Source of the DNA: Pseudomonas putida
Lineage (GTDB): Bacteria > Pseudomonadota > Gammaproteobacteria > Pseudomonadales > Pseudomonadaceae
Reading direction: 5' to 3'
Assembly (NCBI RefSeq): GCF_028682395.1
Contig: NZ_JANHLC010000008.1
Span: 186,001-250,000 of the forward strand
Length of the DNA: 64,000 nucleotides
The notes below the pieces were generated by a model. That model was given only the letters and a program-made list of their open reading frames with translations. It was not told where the DNA came from and did not search any database. Below are positions 17,606 through 25,659 of the stretch, one piece after another. Position 1 is the first letter of the stretch; the number at the start of each line of letters is the position of its first letter. The position numbers were made by a program, and so were the translations under genes.

Positions 17606-18628
17606 TCAAGCCTCTACCTGCGCCCGCTCGCACAATGTATTCAAGGCCTCCGCCCACTGCGGCTCGTCATTGAGACACGGCACCAGTACCAACTCCTCGC
17701 CTCCCGCCTCGATAAACTGCTCGCGCCCGCGGTCACCGATCTCTTCGAGGGTCTCGATGCAATCGGCCACAAACGCCGGGCACATCACCAGAATCTTCTT
17801 CGCCCCCTGTTTGGCCAGCTCATCCAGGCGCGCCTCGGTATAGGGTTCGATCCACTTAGCGCGGCCCAACCGCGACTGGAACGACACCGACCACTTGCCC
17901 TCCTCCAACCCCAGTCGCTCGGCAAAGGCTTGCGCAGTGCGCAGGCACTGGGCGCGATAACAGGTCGCGACCACTGCGGCCGGGGCCCTGGCACAGCATT
18001 CCCCGCCACCCTCGAAGCAGTGCCCCGGGTTGAGTTTTTTCAAATGCCGCTCGGGCAAACCATGGAAGCTGAGCAGCAGGTGATCGTGGTCCTGGGCCAG
18101 ATGGGGCTTGGCACTGGCCACCAGCGCATCCACGTATTCCGGCTGGTCGTAGAACGGCTGGAGAATCGCGAAGCTGATCGCGAGTTTTTTCTCGCGGACC
18201 ACGCGCCGGGCTTCTTCGATCACTGTGGTTACGGTGCTGTCGGCAAACTGTGGATACAGTGGCGCCAGCGTCACTTTCTTGATGCCCTGGCCCGCCAGGC
18301 GGGTCAGCACACGCTCGATCGACGGTTCGCCATAACGCATGGCCAGTTCTACCGGGCCGTGGCGCCACTGCGTGGTCATCGCCTGTTGCAGACGACGGCT
18401 CAGCACCACCAGCGGCGAACCTTCATCCCACCAGATCGAGGCATAGGCGTGGGCCGACTGCTCGGGGCGCTTGACCAGGATCAGCGACACCAGCAAACGC
18501 CGCACCGGCCACGGCAGGTCGATCACATACGGGTCCATCAGAAACTGGTTGAGATAGCGGCGAACGTCGGCCACCGAAGTGGAGGCCGGCGAACCCAGAT
18601 TGACCAGCAACAGCGCGTGATCGGTCAT
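17606..18628 (-). CDS. hemH: Ferrochelatase
   Basis: Inserts Fe2+ into protoporphyrin IX in the last step of heme synthesis. The 340 residues include the catalytic histidine motif LLLSFHGLPERH (His189) and the second metal-path region RLGRAKWIEPYTE (Glu261). Five cysteines (204, 211, 212, 223, 228) cluster after the catalytic motif; some bacterial ferrochelatases hold a [2Fe-2S] cluster, but this spacing alone does not prove one. It lies 8 bp after the epimerase gene, so both probably share the promoter region that carries a LitR-type operator. Removal of photosensitising porphyrin fits a light-linked context. Confidence 0.96.
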   Translation of the reverse strand: MTDHALLLVNLGSPASTSVADVRRYLNQFLMDPYVIDLPWPVRRLLVSLILVKRPEQSAHAYASIWWDEGSPLVVLSRRLQQAMTTQWRHGPVELAMRYGEPSIERVLTRLAGQGIKKVTLAPLYPQFADSTVTTVIEEARRVVREKKLAISFAILQPFYDQPEYVDALVASAKPHLAQDHDHLLLSFHGLPERHLKKLNPGHCFEGGGECCARAPAAVVATCYRAQCLRTAQAFAERLGLEEGKWSVSFQSRLGRAKWIEPYTEARLDELAKQGAKKILVMCPAFVADCIETLEEIGDRGREQFIEAGGEELVLVPCLNDEPQWAEALNTLCERAQVEA

Positions 18629-18636
18629 GCAACATC

Positions 18637-19545
18637 CTATTTTTCGAGGCGAGCGGACACATTGTCGAGGGCCGCAGGCAAATCGGTGAACTGAAAAGTG
18701 AAACCTGCCGCCAGCAAACGGCTGGGCAGAGCGCGCTGGCCGCCGAGCAGCAGCACGGCCAACTCACCCAGCCCCAGGCGCAGGACAAAGGCCGGCAGCG
18801 GCACACACGCCGGGCGATGCAGCGCCGCACCCAGCGCCTTGGCAAATTCGCGGTTGCGTACCGGATTGGGCGCGCAGGCATTATAAGGACCTGAGGCGTC
18901 GCGGCGATGCAGAAGAAAATCTATCAGGGCAATTTCATCGTCGATATGTATCCACGGCATCCATTGTCGCCCAGTGCCAATAGGCCCACCGAGCCCCAGC
19001 TTGAATGGCAGCAGCAGGCGTGACAAAAAGCCGCCCCCCGGCGCCAGCACCAGGCCGGTGCGCACCAGGACCACACGGATGCCCAGATCCTCGGCCCGCT
19101 GCGCAGTCTCTTCCCAGGCAATGCACAACTGGCTGGCAAAATCCTCGCTGACTGGCGTCGACGTCTCGTCCAACTCCCGCTCGCCACCGTCGCCGTACCA
19201 GCCGACCGCCGATCCGCAAATCAGTACTTCGGGACGTTGCTCGCGCCGCTCCAGCCAGGCCAGCAGCGACTCGGTCAGGGTGACCCGGCTGCTCCACAGC
19301 AAAGCCTTGCGCTTATGGGTCCAGGGTCGGTCGGCAATGGGCGCACCTGCCAGATTGACCACCGCGTCCAGCGCTTCGCCATCGAGTTCTTCGAGTGTGG
19401 CCACGCCGCGCACCGGCGCACCGCACAGCCGGGCAACCTGCTCGGGCCGCCGGCTCAGCACACTCAAGCGATGCCCTTGCGCCAGCCAGTAGTGGCAAAG
19501 CTGGCGACCGATGAGACCTGTACCGCCGGTCAGCAAAATGTGCAT
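18637..19545 (-). CDS. TIGR01777 family NAD-binding epimerase-like protein (YfcH type)
   Basis: Extended SDR protein of 302 residues with the nucleotide motif LLTGGTGLIGRQL at the N-terminus and a C-terminal DUF1731-type region (FVLRLGLGELAVLLLGGQ). The function of the family (human SDR39U1, E. coli YfcH) is not known. It is the first gene before hemH and is divergent from the renalase-like gene; in light-responsive loci of other Pseudomonas it is found with phrB and litR. Confidence 0.88.
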   Translation of the reverse strand: MHILLTGGTGLIGRQLCHYWLAQGHRLSVLSRRPEQVARLCGAPVRGVATLEELDGEALDAVVNLAGAPIADRPWTHKRKALLWSSRVTLTESLLAWLERREQRPEVLICGSAVGWYGDGGERELDETSTPVSEDFASQLCIAWEETAQRAEDLGIRVVLVRTGLVLAPGGGFLSRLLLPFKLGLGGPIGTGRQWMPWIHIDDEIALIDFLLHRRDASGPYNACAPNPVRNREFAKALGAALHRPACVPLPAFVLRLGLGELAVLLLGGQRALPSRLLAAGFTFQFTDLPAALDNVSARLEK

Positions 19546-19687
19546 GACTTTTTTCCTCCCGTGGCGTTTTTCCCGCAGCGCTAGTCTATTTTTATACCCA
19601 GTAATCTTTTCAGCCCCACAGACTCCCTATTGAAGAGGCTGCACCTTTAACAGTAGGACAGACTGGACGGACCACTTGGCCCTAACT

Positions 19688-19711
19688 TATACCAAAAAAT
19701 AATTCTGTACA
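19688..19711. promoter_or_regulatory. LitR/PplR-type operator between the epimerase and renalase-like genes
   Basis: TATACC-N12-TGTACA, one mismatch from the T(G/A)TACA-N12-TGTA(C/T)A consensus that I recall for light-response MerR regulators of P. putida. It lies 52 bp before the renalase-like ATG in the divergent gap, so it could control either direction. It shares the A/T-rich spacer style of the two sites at 21012 and 21062. Confidence 0.6.
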
Positions 19712-19763
19712 GGTTTTAACGACAGCGTAGGCTGTGCCTTACAAACAGGTAACGAGGCCCCCC

Positions 19764-20750
19764 ATGACTGTACCCATCGCAATAATCGGTACCGGCATTG
19801 CCGGACTCTCGGCCGCCCAGGCCCTGCACGAGGCCGGGCAAACCGTGGAGTTGTTCGACAAGAGCCGCGGCAGCGGCGGACGCATGTCCAGCAAGCGCAG
19901 CGACGCCGGCGCGCTGGACCTGGGAGCGCAGTACTTCACCACCCGTGACCGCCGTTTCGGCAACGAAGTCCAGCGCTGGCAGGCCCTGGGTTGGGTCGCG
20001 GAGTGGGACCCGCTGCTCTATACCTATCAGGGTGGCCAGTTGGGTTCCTCTCCCGACGAGCAGACCCGCTGGGTGGGCACCCCTCACATGAGTGCGATCA
20101 CCCGCGGCTTGCTGGGCAGTTTGACGGCCCATTTCGCCTGCCGGATCACCGAAGTCTTTCGCGGCGAACAGCACTGGCACCTACTCGACGCCGAAGGCGT
20201 TAGCCATGGCCCCTACAGCCATGTCGTGATCGCCACCCCGGCGCCCCAGGCCACCGCCCTGCTGGCTGCCGCACCGAAACTCGCCAGCGCCGCCGCCGGC
20301 GTGCAGATGGAGCCGACCTGGGCCATCGCCCTGGCCTTCGACACGCCACTGGATACGCCCATGGAAGGCTGCTTCGTCCAGGACAGCGCCCTTGACTGGC
20401 TCGCGCGCAATCGCAGCAAACCGGGGCGTGACAGCCAGCTCGATACCTGGGTGCTGCACGCCACCAGCGCCTGGAGCAAACAGCACCTGGACCTGTCCAA
20501 GGAAGCCGTGATCGAGCACCTGCACGGCGCCTTCGCCGAGCTGCTGCATATCACCATTCCCGCACCGACCTTTACCCTCGCCCATCGCTGGCTTTATGCC
20601 CGCCCGGCCAGCGCCCACGAATGGGGCACCCTGGCCGATGCCGACCTGGGTCTCTATGTCTGTGGCGACTGGTGCCTGTCCGGACGTGTCGAAGGCGCCT
20701 GGCTCAGTGGCCAGGAAGCGGCGCGCCGACTGCTCGAACACCTCGAATGA
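19764..20750 (+). CDS. Renalase-like FAD/NAD(P) oxidoreductase
   Basis: The 328-residue start is the ATG at 19764 (MTVPIAIIGTGIAGLSAAQA), placing the Rossmann GxGxxG at residues 9-14. The substrate-side segment DKSRGSGGRMSSKR and the C-terminal FAD motif LYVCGDWCLSGRVEGAWLSG are typical of the bacterial renalase group. A P. phaseolicola member of that group oxidises 2- and 6-dihydro-NAD(P) isomers back to NAD(P)+. The stop overlaps the next ATG (ATGA). A LitR-type operator lies 52 bp upstream. The annotation as renalase is by recalled similarity, not by search. Confidence 0.78.
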   Translation: MTVPIAIIGTGIAGLSAAQALHEAGQTVELFDKSRGSGGRMSSKRSDAGALDLGAQYFTTRDRRFGNEVQRWQALGWVAEWDPLLYTYQGGQLGSSPDEQTRWVGTPHMSAITRGLLGSLTAHFACRITEVFRGEQHWHLLDAEGVSHGPYSHVVIATPAPQATALLAAAPKLASAAAGVQMEPTWAIALAFDTPLDTPMEGCFVQDSALDWLARNRSKPGRDSQLDTWVLHATSAWSKQHLDLSKEAVIEHLHGAFAELLHITIPAPTFTLAHRWLYARPASAHEWGTLADADLGLYVCGDWCLSGRVEGAWLSGQEAARRLLEHLE

Positions 20751-20962
20751 ATCGCCTCAACCCACGCAAACTGCTGCTGTCGAAATGGACAGCCGCCGTG
20801 ATTCAGCACCGGGAAAAGCATTTCCTGGTGACTGAAGTGTTCTGTGCCGAAGACGGCACCGTGCTTGAAATCGAATTGCAGGCCGTCCTCAGCAAGCGCA
20901 ACCAGCGCCTTCCCTGGCAAGTGCTGAAAGACGGCGATGCCTGGCAAGCCGGCTGGAAGTAA
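20747..20962 (+). CDS. TIGR02450 family Trp-rich small protein
   Basis: A 71-residue product, MNRLNPRKLLLSKWTAAVIQ and onward, with three tryptophans and the NPxKLLxSKWT opening of the TIGR02450 group; its function is unknown. The ATG overlaps the preceding stop by 4 bp, so the two are translationally coupled. In other genomes this small protein also occurs near photolyase genes, which suits the local context. It is the last gene before the operator-bearing ybgA promoter. Confidence 0.85.
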   Translation: MNRLNPRKLLLSKWTAAVIQHREKHFLVTEVFCAEDGTVLEIELQAVLSKRNQRLPWQVLKDGDAWQAGWK

Positions 20963-21011
20963 CCATCGGCGCCCACGCCTCGGCAAGAACGAGCATGCTC
21001 GCAAAAAAACC

Positions 21012-21035
21012 TATACAAAATAATTGACTTGTACA
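21012..21035. promoter_or_regulatory. LitR/PplR-type operator 1 of the ybgA-litR-phrB operon
   Basis: TATACA (21012-21017), 12 bp, TGTACA (21030-21035), a full match to T(G/A)TACA-N12-TGTA(C/T)A. The 3' part of its spacer is the -35 hexamer, the position expected for a repressor of the CarA/CarH/LitR type that blocks polymerase in the dark. Confidence 0.78.
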
Positions 21036-21051
21036 TGGCAGTTCCTATGAT
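21024..21051 (+). promoter_or_regulatory. Sigma-70 promoter for the ybgA-litR-phrB operon
   Basis: TTGACT at 21024-21029 and TATGAT at 21046-21051 are separated by 16 bp. Operator 1 covers the -35 and operator 2 starts 10 bp past the -10, over the likely start of transcription. The ybgA ATG is 56 bp downstream of the -10. Confidence 0.72.
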
Positions 21052-21061
21052 GAGTAAAACC

Positions 21062-21085
21062 TGTACATGAAAATAATCATGTACA
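21062..21085. promoter_or_regulatory. LitR/PplR-type operator 2 of the ybgA-litR-phrB operon
   Basis: TGTACA (21062-21067), 12 bp, TGTACA (21080-21085): both half-sites are perfect. Its centre is 50 bp from the centre of operator 1, close to five helical turns, so two bound multimers would lie on the same DNA face. It occupies the initial transcribed region before ybgA. Confidence 0.78.
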
Positions 21086-21106
21086 AGAAACACTCAAGGA
21101 ATCGCC

Positions 21107-22075
21107 ATGGCCAGTTCACTTTCCACTGCCGCAAAGCCAAAAATCGCCGTCAGCGCCTGCCTGATGGGGCTGGAGGTTCGCTACAACGGTGGGCACAAGG
21201 AATCCCGGTTGTGCAGCCAGACCCTGAGCGAATACTTCGACTTCATTACGGTCTGCCCCGAAGTCGCCATTGGCATGGGCACGCCCCGCGCGCCGATTCG
21301 CCTGGTCGGCGACCCACAACAACCCAGCGCCGTCGGCAGCCTCGACCCGAACCTTAACGTCACCAGCGCCCTGGCCGCCTACGGTGAACGTATGGCCGGG
21401 GATCTGGACGGAATCTGCGGCTATATCTTTATGCAGCAATCACCGTCCTGCGGGCTGGAGCGGGTCAAGGTCTATCAACCCCAGGGCCGGCCGGCCGAAC
21501 CCCGTGGGCGCGGCATCTATGCCCAGGCCTTCTGTAGCCGCCACCCCGACCTGCCGGTGGAAGAAGACGGCCGCCTCAACGACCCGGTGCTGCGCGAAAA
21601 CTTCCTGACCCGGGTCTTCGCCTATGCCGCCTGGCAACAGCTGATCGCCCAGGGCATCACGCGCCGCGGCCTGACCGACTTCCACTCACGCTACAAATAC
21701 CTGCTGATGGCCCACAATCCTGTGCAATACAAAGTGCTGGGCAATCTGCTTGGCAGCATGGGCCGCGTCGATCCGCAACAGATTGCCCCCCGGTATTTCA
21801 GCGAGCTGATGGCCGCGCTGAAAAAATGCGCGACCCGCCGCACCCACACCAATGTCCTGCTGCACATCAGCGGCTACCTCAAGCAAAACCTCAGTGCCGA
21901 GGACAAACGCGAAGTCCAGCACCTGATTGGCCAGTACCGCCATGGCATCGTCCCGCTGGTGGTACCGCTGACACTGCTCAAGCACCACTTTCGTCTACAC
22001 CCCGATCCCTATATTGCCCGGCAGGTGTATCTGCAGCCGCACCCGGAAAACCTCAGCCTCAGAAACGCCCTGTGA
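21107..22075 (+). CDS. YbgA-type DUF523-DUF1722 protein
   Basis: The 322 residues form two domains: DUF523 (about 10-150), with cysteine motifs SACLMG and SPSCG, and DUF1722 (about 190-310, with FHSRYKYLLMAHNP). The biochemical role is unknown. In E. coli ybgA sits directly before the photolyase gene, and here it heads the operon that reaches phrB, so a role tied to photorepair or light stress is likely but unproven. litR follows after 2 bp. Confidence 0.86.
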   Translation: MASSLSTAAKPKIAVSACLMGLEVRYNGGHKESRLCSQTLSEYFDFITVCPEVAIGMGTPRAPIRLVGDPQQPSAVGSLDPNLNVTSALAAYGERMAGDLDGICGYIFMQQSPSCGLERVKVYQPQGRPAEPRGRGIYAQAFCSRHPDLPVEEDGRLNDPVLRENFLTRVFAYAAWQQLIAQGITRRGLTDFHSRYKYLLMAHNPVQYKVLGNLLGSMGRVDPQQIAPRYFSELMAALKKCATRRTHTNVLLHISGYLKQNLSAEDKREVQHLIGQYRHGIVPLVVPLTLLKHHFRLHPDPYIARQVYLQPHPENLSLRNAL

Positions 22076-22077
22076 CC

Positions 22078-23013
22078 ATGGACCACTCTTCCCTGGATCA
22101 TCTAACGTCTGTCCCCCAGGCTGAGCCGCCACAGGACACCGACTGGTTGCCCATTCGCGAAGTCTCGCGCCTGACCGGAGTCAATGCGGTCACCCTGCGT
22201 GCCTGGGAACGGCGCTACGGGCTCATCGTGCCGCACCGTACGGCCAAGGGGCACCGGCTGTATTCGCACGAGCATGTGCAACGGATCCTGACGATCCTGA
22301 CCTGGCTCAACCGTGGCGTCGCCGTCAGCCAGGTCGCCCTGCTGCTGGACACCCCAACGGCCCTGTCGGTCACGCCCGATAGTGACTGGCAGCGCCTACA
22401 CGGGAACATCGTGCAGGCCATCGCCGCCCAGGCCGAACGCCAGCTGGACGACAGCATCAACCAGGCGATCTCTCTCTATCCGCCGCGCACCGTCTGCGAG
22501 CAACTGCTGCTGCCCCTGCTAGCCGAGCTTGAACAGCGCTGGCAGGGCCAGTTCGGAGCCCAGTTGGAGCGGGTATTTTTCCACTCCTGGCTGCGTAGCA
22601 AGCTGGGCGCCCGGATCTACCACAACAACCGCCAGTTAAGTGGCCCGCCCCTGCTGCTGGTCAACCACTCGACGCTCGCCTTCGAACCGCACCTGTGGCT
22701 GAGCGCCTGGCTGGCCAGCAGCGCCGATTGCCCGGTAGAGGTCTTCGACTGGCCGCTGCCGGCCGGCGAACTGGCCCTGGCGGTCGAACACCTCAAGCCC
22801 CGCGCCGTCGTGCTGTATGCCAGCACCACCCTCAACGTCTCAGCACTGCCCAGGTTGCTGGCCGGCTGCGGGTGCCCGGTGCTGATAAGCGGACCAGCGG
22901 TATGCATCCATTCGAGCGAATTGCTCGTATTGACTGAGCAGGTGGCTGATGTGTCCCTGGCCGAAAACCCGCTCGCGGCCATTGGCACGCTGACTCGACT
23001 CGGGCTCATCTAA
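22078..23013 (+). CDS. MerR-family LitR/PplR-like light-response regulator (class II type)
   Basis: The 311-residue start is the ATG at 22078. The N-terminal MerR helix-turn-helix reads WLPIREVSRLTGVNAVTLRA then WERRYGLIVPHRTAKGHRLY. The C-terminal half resembles the CarH/LitR helical and Rossmann-like domains. The B12 ligand signature ExHxxG is degraded to EPHLWL, and the EH pair after the tryptophan of the helical bundle is replaced. This fits class II LitR, which does not bind cobalamin and in P. putida works with a light-sensing partner. Three matching operators lie nearby, two of them at its own operon promoter. Confidence 0.82.
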   Translation: MDHSSLDHLTSVPQAEPPQDTDWLPIREVSRLTGVNAVTLRAWERRYGLIVPHRTAKGHRLYSHEHVQRILTILTWLNRGVAVSQVALLLDTPTALSVTPDSDWQRLHGNIVQAIAAQAERQLDDSINQAISLYPPRTVCEQLLLPLLAELEQRWQGQFGAQLERVFFHSWLRSKLGARIYHNNRQLSGPPLLLVNHSTLAFEPHLWLSAWLASSADCPVEVFDWPLPAGELALAVEHLKPRAVVLYASTTLNVSALPRLLAGCGCPVLISGPAVCIHSSELLVLTEQVADVSLAENPLAAIGTLTRLGLI

Positions 23014-23040
23014 CCCCGCTTCACGCCCCAAGGAACAACC

Positions 23041-24483
23041 ATGCAACTGATCTGGCTGCGCAGCGACCTGCGCCTACATGACAACACCGCCCTGAGCGCC
23101 GCGACCCAGCAGGGGCCAACGGTCGCGGTCTACCTGCTCACCCCGCAGCAGTGGCTTGCCCATGACGACGCGCCCTGCAAGGTCGACTTCTGGCTGCGCA
23201 ACCTGGCCGAACTGAGCCAGGCCCTTGGCGCCCTGAATATCCCCCTGCTGATCCGCACGGCGCCGACCTGGGCCGATGTCCCGCAGGCACTGCTCGAACT
23301 CTGCCAGCACCTGAACATTCAGGGCGTGCACCTGAATGAAGAATACGGCGTGCATGAAAGCCGCCGCGACCAGGCCGTGACCCAGGTTCTGGAAGACCAG
23401 GGCATCCACGTGCGCAGCTACCTCGATCAATTGCTGTTCAAACCCGGCAGTGTACTGACCAAAAGCGGCGGCTACTTCCAGGTCTTCAGCCAGTTCCGCA
23501 AGGTCTGCTACGCACGCCTGCACAGCGCACTACCACCGCTGGTCACCCGACCCGCCCAGCAGGCACCGCTGGGGCTGGGCAGCGACCCGATTCCGTCTGC
23601 CGTCGCGGGTTTCGCCACACCCAGCGCCAGCCTGCGCGCCCTCTGGCCCGCCGGCGAAGCCGAAGCCCAGCGGCGCCTGGCCGACTTTGCCGACGAGCCG
23701 ATCGAACACTACCAGGACGCTCGCGACCTGCCGGCACAGCCCGGCACCAGCCAACTATCGGCCTATCTGGCGGCCGGGGTGATCTCGCCGCGCCAATGCC
23801 TGCACGCTGCCCTGCGCACCAACCAGGGCGAATTCGACAGCGGCCGGCCCGGCGTTGTCACCTGGATCAACGAACTGCTCTGGCGCGAGTTCTACAAACA
23901 TATCCTGGTCGGTTATCCGCACGTCTCCCGCCATCGCGCGTTTCGCCCGGAAACCGAAGCCCTGGCCTGGCGCCACGCTCCCGAAGAGCTGGCCGCCTGG
24001 CAGGAAGCGCGCACCGGCCTGCCGATTATCGATGCGGCCATGCGCCAACTGCTGGAAACCGGCTGGATGCACAACCGCCTGCGCATGGTGGTGGCGATGT
24101 TCCTGACCAAGAACCTGTTGATCGACTGGCGTGAAGGCGAGCGCTTTTTCATGCGCCACCTGATCGACGGCGACCTGGCGGCCAACAATGGCGGCTGGCA
24201 GTGGAGCGCCTCGACCGGCACCGATGCGGCGCCGTACTTCCGCATTTTCAATCCGCTGAGCCAGTCGGCCAAATTCGACAGCCAAGGGCGTTTTATCAAG
24301 CGCTGGCTGCCCGAACTGGCGTCGCTCAATCACAAGGATGTCCACAACCCTGCCGCCCTCGGCGGCCTGTTCGGGGTGCCCGGCTACCCGCCGCCCATGG
24401 TCGACCTGAGCAGCACCCGCGCCCGTGCGCTGGCGGCGTTCAAGGCCCTGCCCTCACGCCTGGAGCTGGCCTTCGATGAGTGA
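23041..24483 (+). CDS. phrB: Class I CPD photolyase
   Basis: Blue-light DNA repair enzyme that splits cyclobutane pyrimidine dimers using FAD. The 480 residues begin with the antenna-domain signature LIWLRSDLRLHDNTALSAA. The FAD domain includes LSAYLAAGVISPRQ, WINELLWREFYKHIL, GLPIIDAAMRQLLETGWMHN and ASTGTDAAPYFRIFNP. The tryptophan and asparagine positions of the electron-transfer chain look intact. It is fourth-most upstream in the light-responsive run and overlaps the next gene by 8 bp. Confidence 0.96.
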   Translation: MQLIWLRSDLRLHDNTALSAATQQGPTVAVYLLTPQQWLAHDDAPCKVDFWLRNLAELSQALGALNIPLLIRTAPTWADVPQALLELCQHLNIQGVHLNEEYGVHESRRDQAVTQVLEDQGIHVRSYLDQLLFKPGSVLTKSGGYFQVFSQFRKVCYARLHSALPPLVTRPAQQAPLGLGSDPIPSAVAGFATPSASLRALWPAGEAEAQRRLADFADEPIEHYQDARDLPAQPGTSQLSAYLAAGVISPRQCLHAALRTNQGEFDSGRPGVVTWINELLWREFYKHILVGYPHVSRHRAFRPETEALAWRHAPEELAAWQEARTGLPIIDAAMRQLLETGWMHNRLRMVVAMFLTKNLLIDWREGERFFMRHLIDGDLAANNGGWQWSASTGTDAAPYFRIFNPLSQSAKFDSQGRFIKRWLPELASLNHKDVHNPAALGGLFGVPGYPPPMVDLSSTRARALAAFKALPSRLELAFDE

Positions 24484-24898
24484 CTTCCTGCGCCGCTTCG
24501 CCCAGGCCTTTAGCGAACTCGACAGGCACAACCTGCAACGCCTGGACGAGCTGTACAGCGTCGATGTGCGCTTTACCGACCCCTTGCATGAAGTGCAGGG
24601 CCTGGCCGAGCTGCGCCGGTATTTCGCCGAGCTGTACAGCAACGTCGACGAGTTGCGCTTCACCTTTCACGGCTTCGATCAGGTGGCCGAAGGCGAAGGC
24701 TATCTGCGCTGGAACATGCGCTACAGCCATCCACGCCTGGCCGGCGGCCGGGCCATCAGTGTCGAGGGCTGCTCCCACCTGCTCTGGCACGACCGGGTCT
24801 ACCGCCATCGCGACTACTTCGATGCCGGTGCCCTGCTCTACGAACACTTACCCATGATGGGCCGCGTTATTGCCTGGCTGAAAAGGAGATTGGCATGA
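24476..24898 (+). CDS. NTF2-like (SnoaL-fold) small protein
   Basis: The 140 residues match the nuclear transport factor 2-like fold: an N-terminal helix (DFLRRFAQAFSELDRHNLQR) followed by a curved sheet with FTDPLHEVQGLAELRRYF. No catalytic set is certain. The gene starts inside the 3' end of phrB and its stop overlaps the next ATG (ATGA), so it is firmly within the operon. The same family member sits next to phr and cfa genes in other proteobacteria. Confidence 0.82.
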   Translation: MSDFLRRFAQAFSELDRHNLQRLDELYSVDVRFTDPLHEVQGLAELRRYFAELYSNVDELRFTFHGFDQVAEGEGYLRWNMRYSHPRLAGGRAISVEGCSHLLWHDRVYRHRDYFDAGALLYEHLPMMGRVIAWLKRRLA

Positions 24899-25659
24899 GT
24901 ACCCCACGACGTATCTGGCTCACCGGCGCCAGCAGCGGTATAGGCGCGGCACTGGCTGAGAACCTGTTGAAAAACGGCGACCACCTGGCACTTAGCGCTC
25001 GTCATGCCGAGCCCCTGGAAGCCCTGTCCGAGCGCTTTCCCGGGCAAGTGCTGGTGGTGGCGGGCGATCTGGGCGAGCGCCTGGAAGTGCGCGAGATCGG
25101 CAAACGCATCAAACAGGCGTGGGGGGCCCTGGATATGGCCCTGCTCAACGCCGGCACCTGCGAATACATCGACGCCGTAGCCTTTGATGCGACGCTGATC
25201 GAGCGGGTCCTGCGGGTCAATCTGCTCGGCACCAGCTACTGCATCGAAGCCGCCCTCCCTTTACTGCGCTGCGGCAACCGCCCGCATCTGGTAGGCGTTG
25301 CCAGCGCGGTCACCTACCTGCCCTTGCCGCGGGCCGGTGCCTATGGCGCCTCCAAGGCCGGGCTGCGCTACCTGCTCGAATCCCTGCGCCTGGACCTGGC
25401 GCGCGAAGGCATCGATGTCACGGTCATCAACCCGGGTTTTGTCGACACCCCGCTGACGGCCGCCAACGACTTCCCCATGCCCCAGCGCTGGTCCGCCGAA
25501 CAGGCCGCGCAGTTCATCTGCGCGCGCCTGGACAAACACCCCCGCGACATCACCTTCCCCGCCCTGTTTACCCGTGTATTGCGCCTGCTCGCCCTTCTGC
25601 CGAGGCGCTGGCAGGTCGGCATCGGCAAACGCCTGGCCCGCGATGGAGGTACGCAATGA
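24895..25659 (+). CDS. Short-chain dehydrogenase/reductase
   Basis: Classical SDR of 254 residues with TGASSGIG at residues 10-17, LLNAGTCEY in place of the usual NNAG strand, and the catalytic YGASK. The substrate is unknown. It overlaps its neighbours on both sides by 4 bp. In the singlet-oxygen regulon of Rhodobacter a similar dehydrogenase accompanies cfa-type genes, which suggests a lipid substrate, though this is inference. Confidence 0.88.
   Translation: MSTPRRIWLTGASSGIGAALAENLLKNGDHLALSARHAEPLEALSERFPGQVLVVAGDLGERLEVREIGKRIKQAWGALDMALLNAGTCEYIDAVAFDATLIERVLRVNLLGTSYCIEAALPLLRCGNRPHLVGVASAVTYLPLPRAGAYGASKAGLRYLLESLRLDLAREGIDVTVINPGFVDTPLTAANDFPMPQRWSAEQAAQFICARLDKHPRDITFPALFTRVLRLLALLPRRWQVGIGKRLARDGGTQ

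Noticed and set aside
18006..18018. A [2Fe-2S] cluster in ferrochelatase from five nearby cysteines
   Set aside because: The cysteines are suggestive, but spacing differs between ferrochelatase groups and cannot be judged without an alignment.
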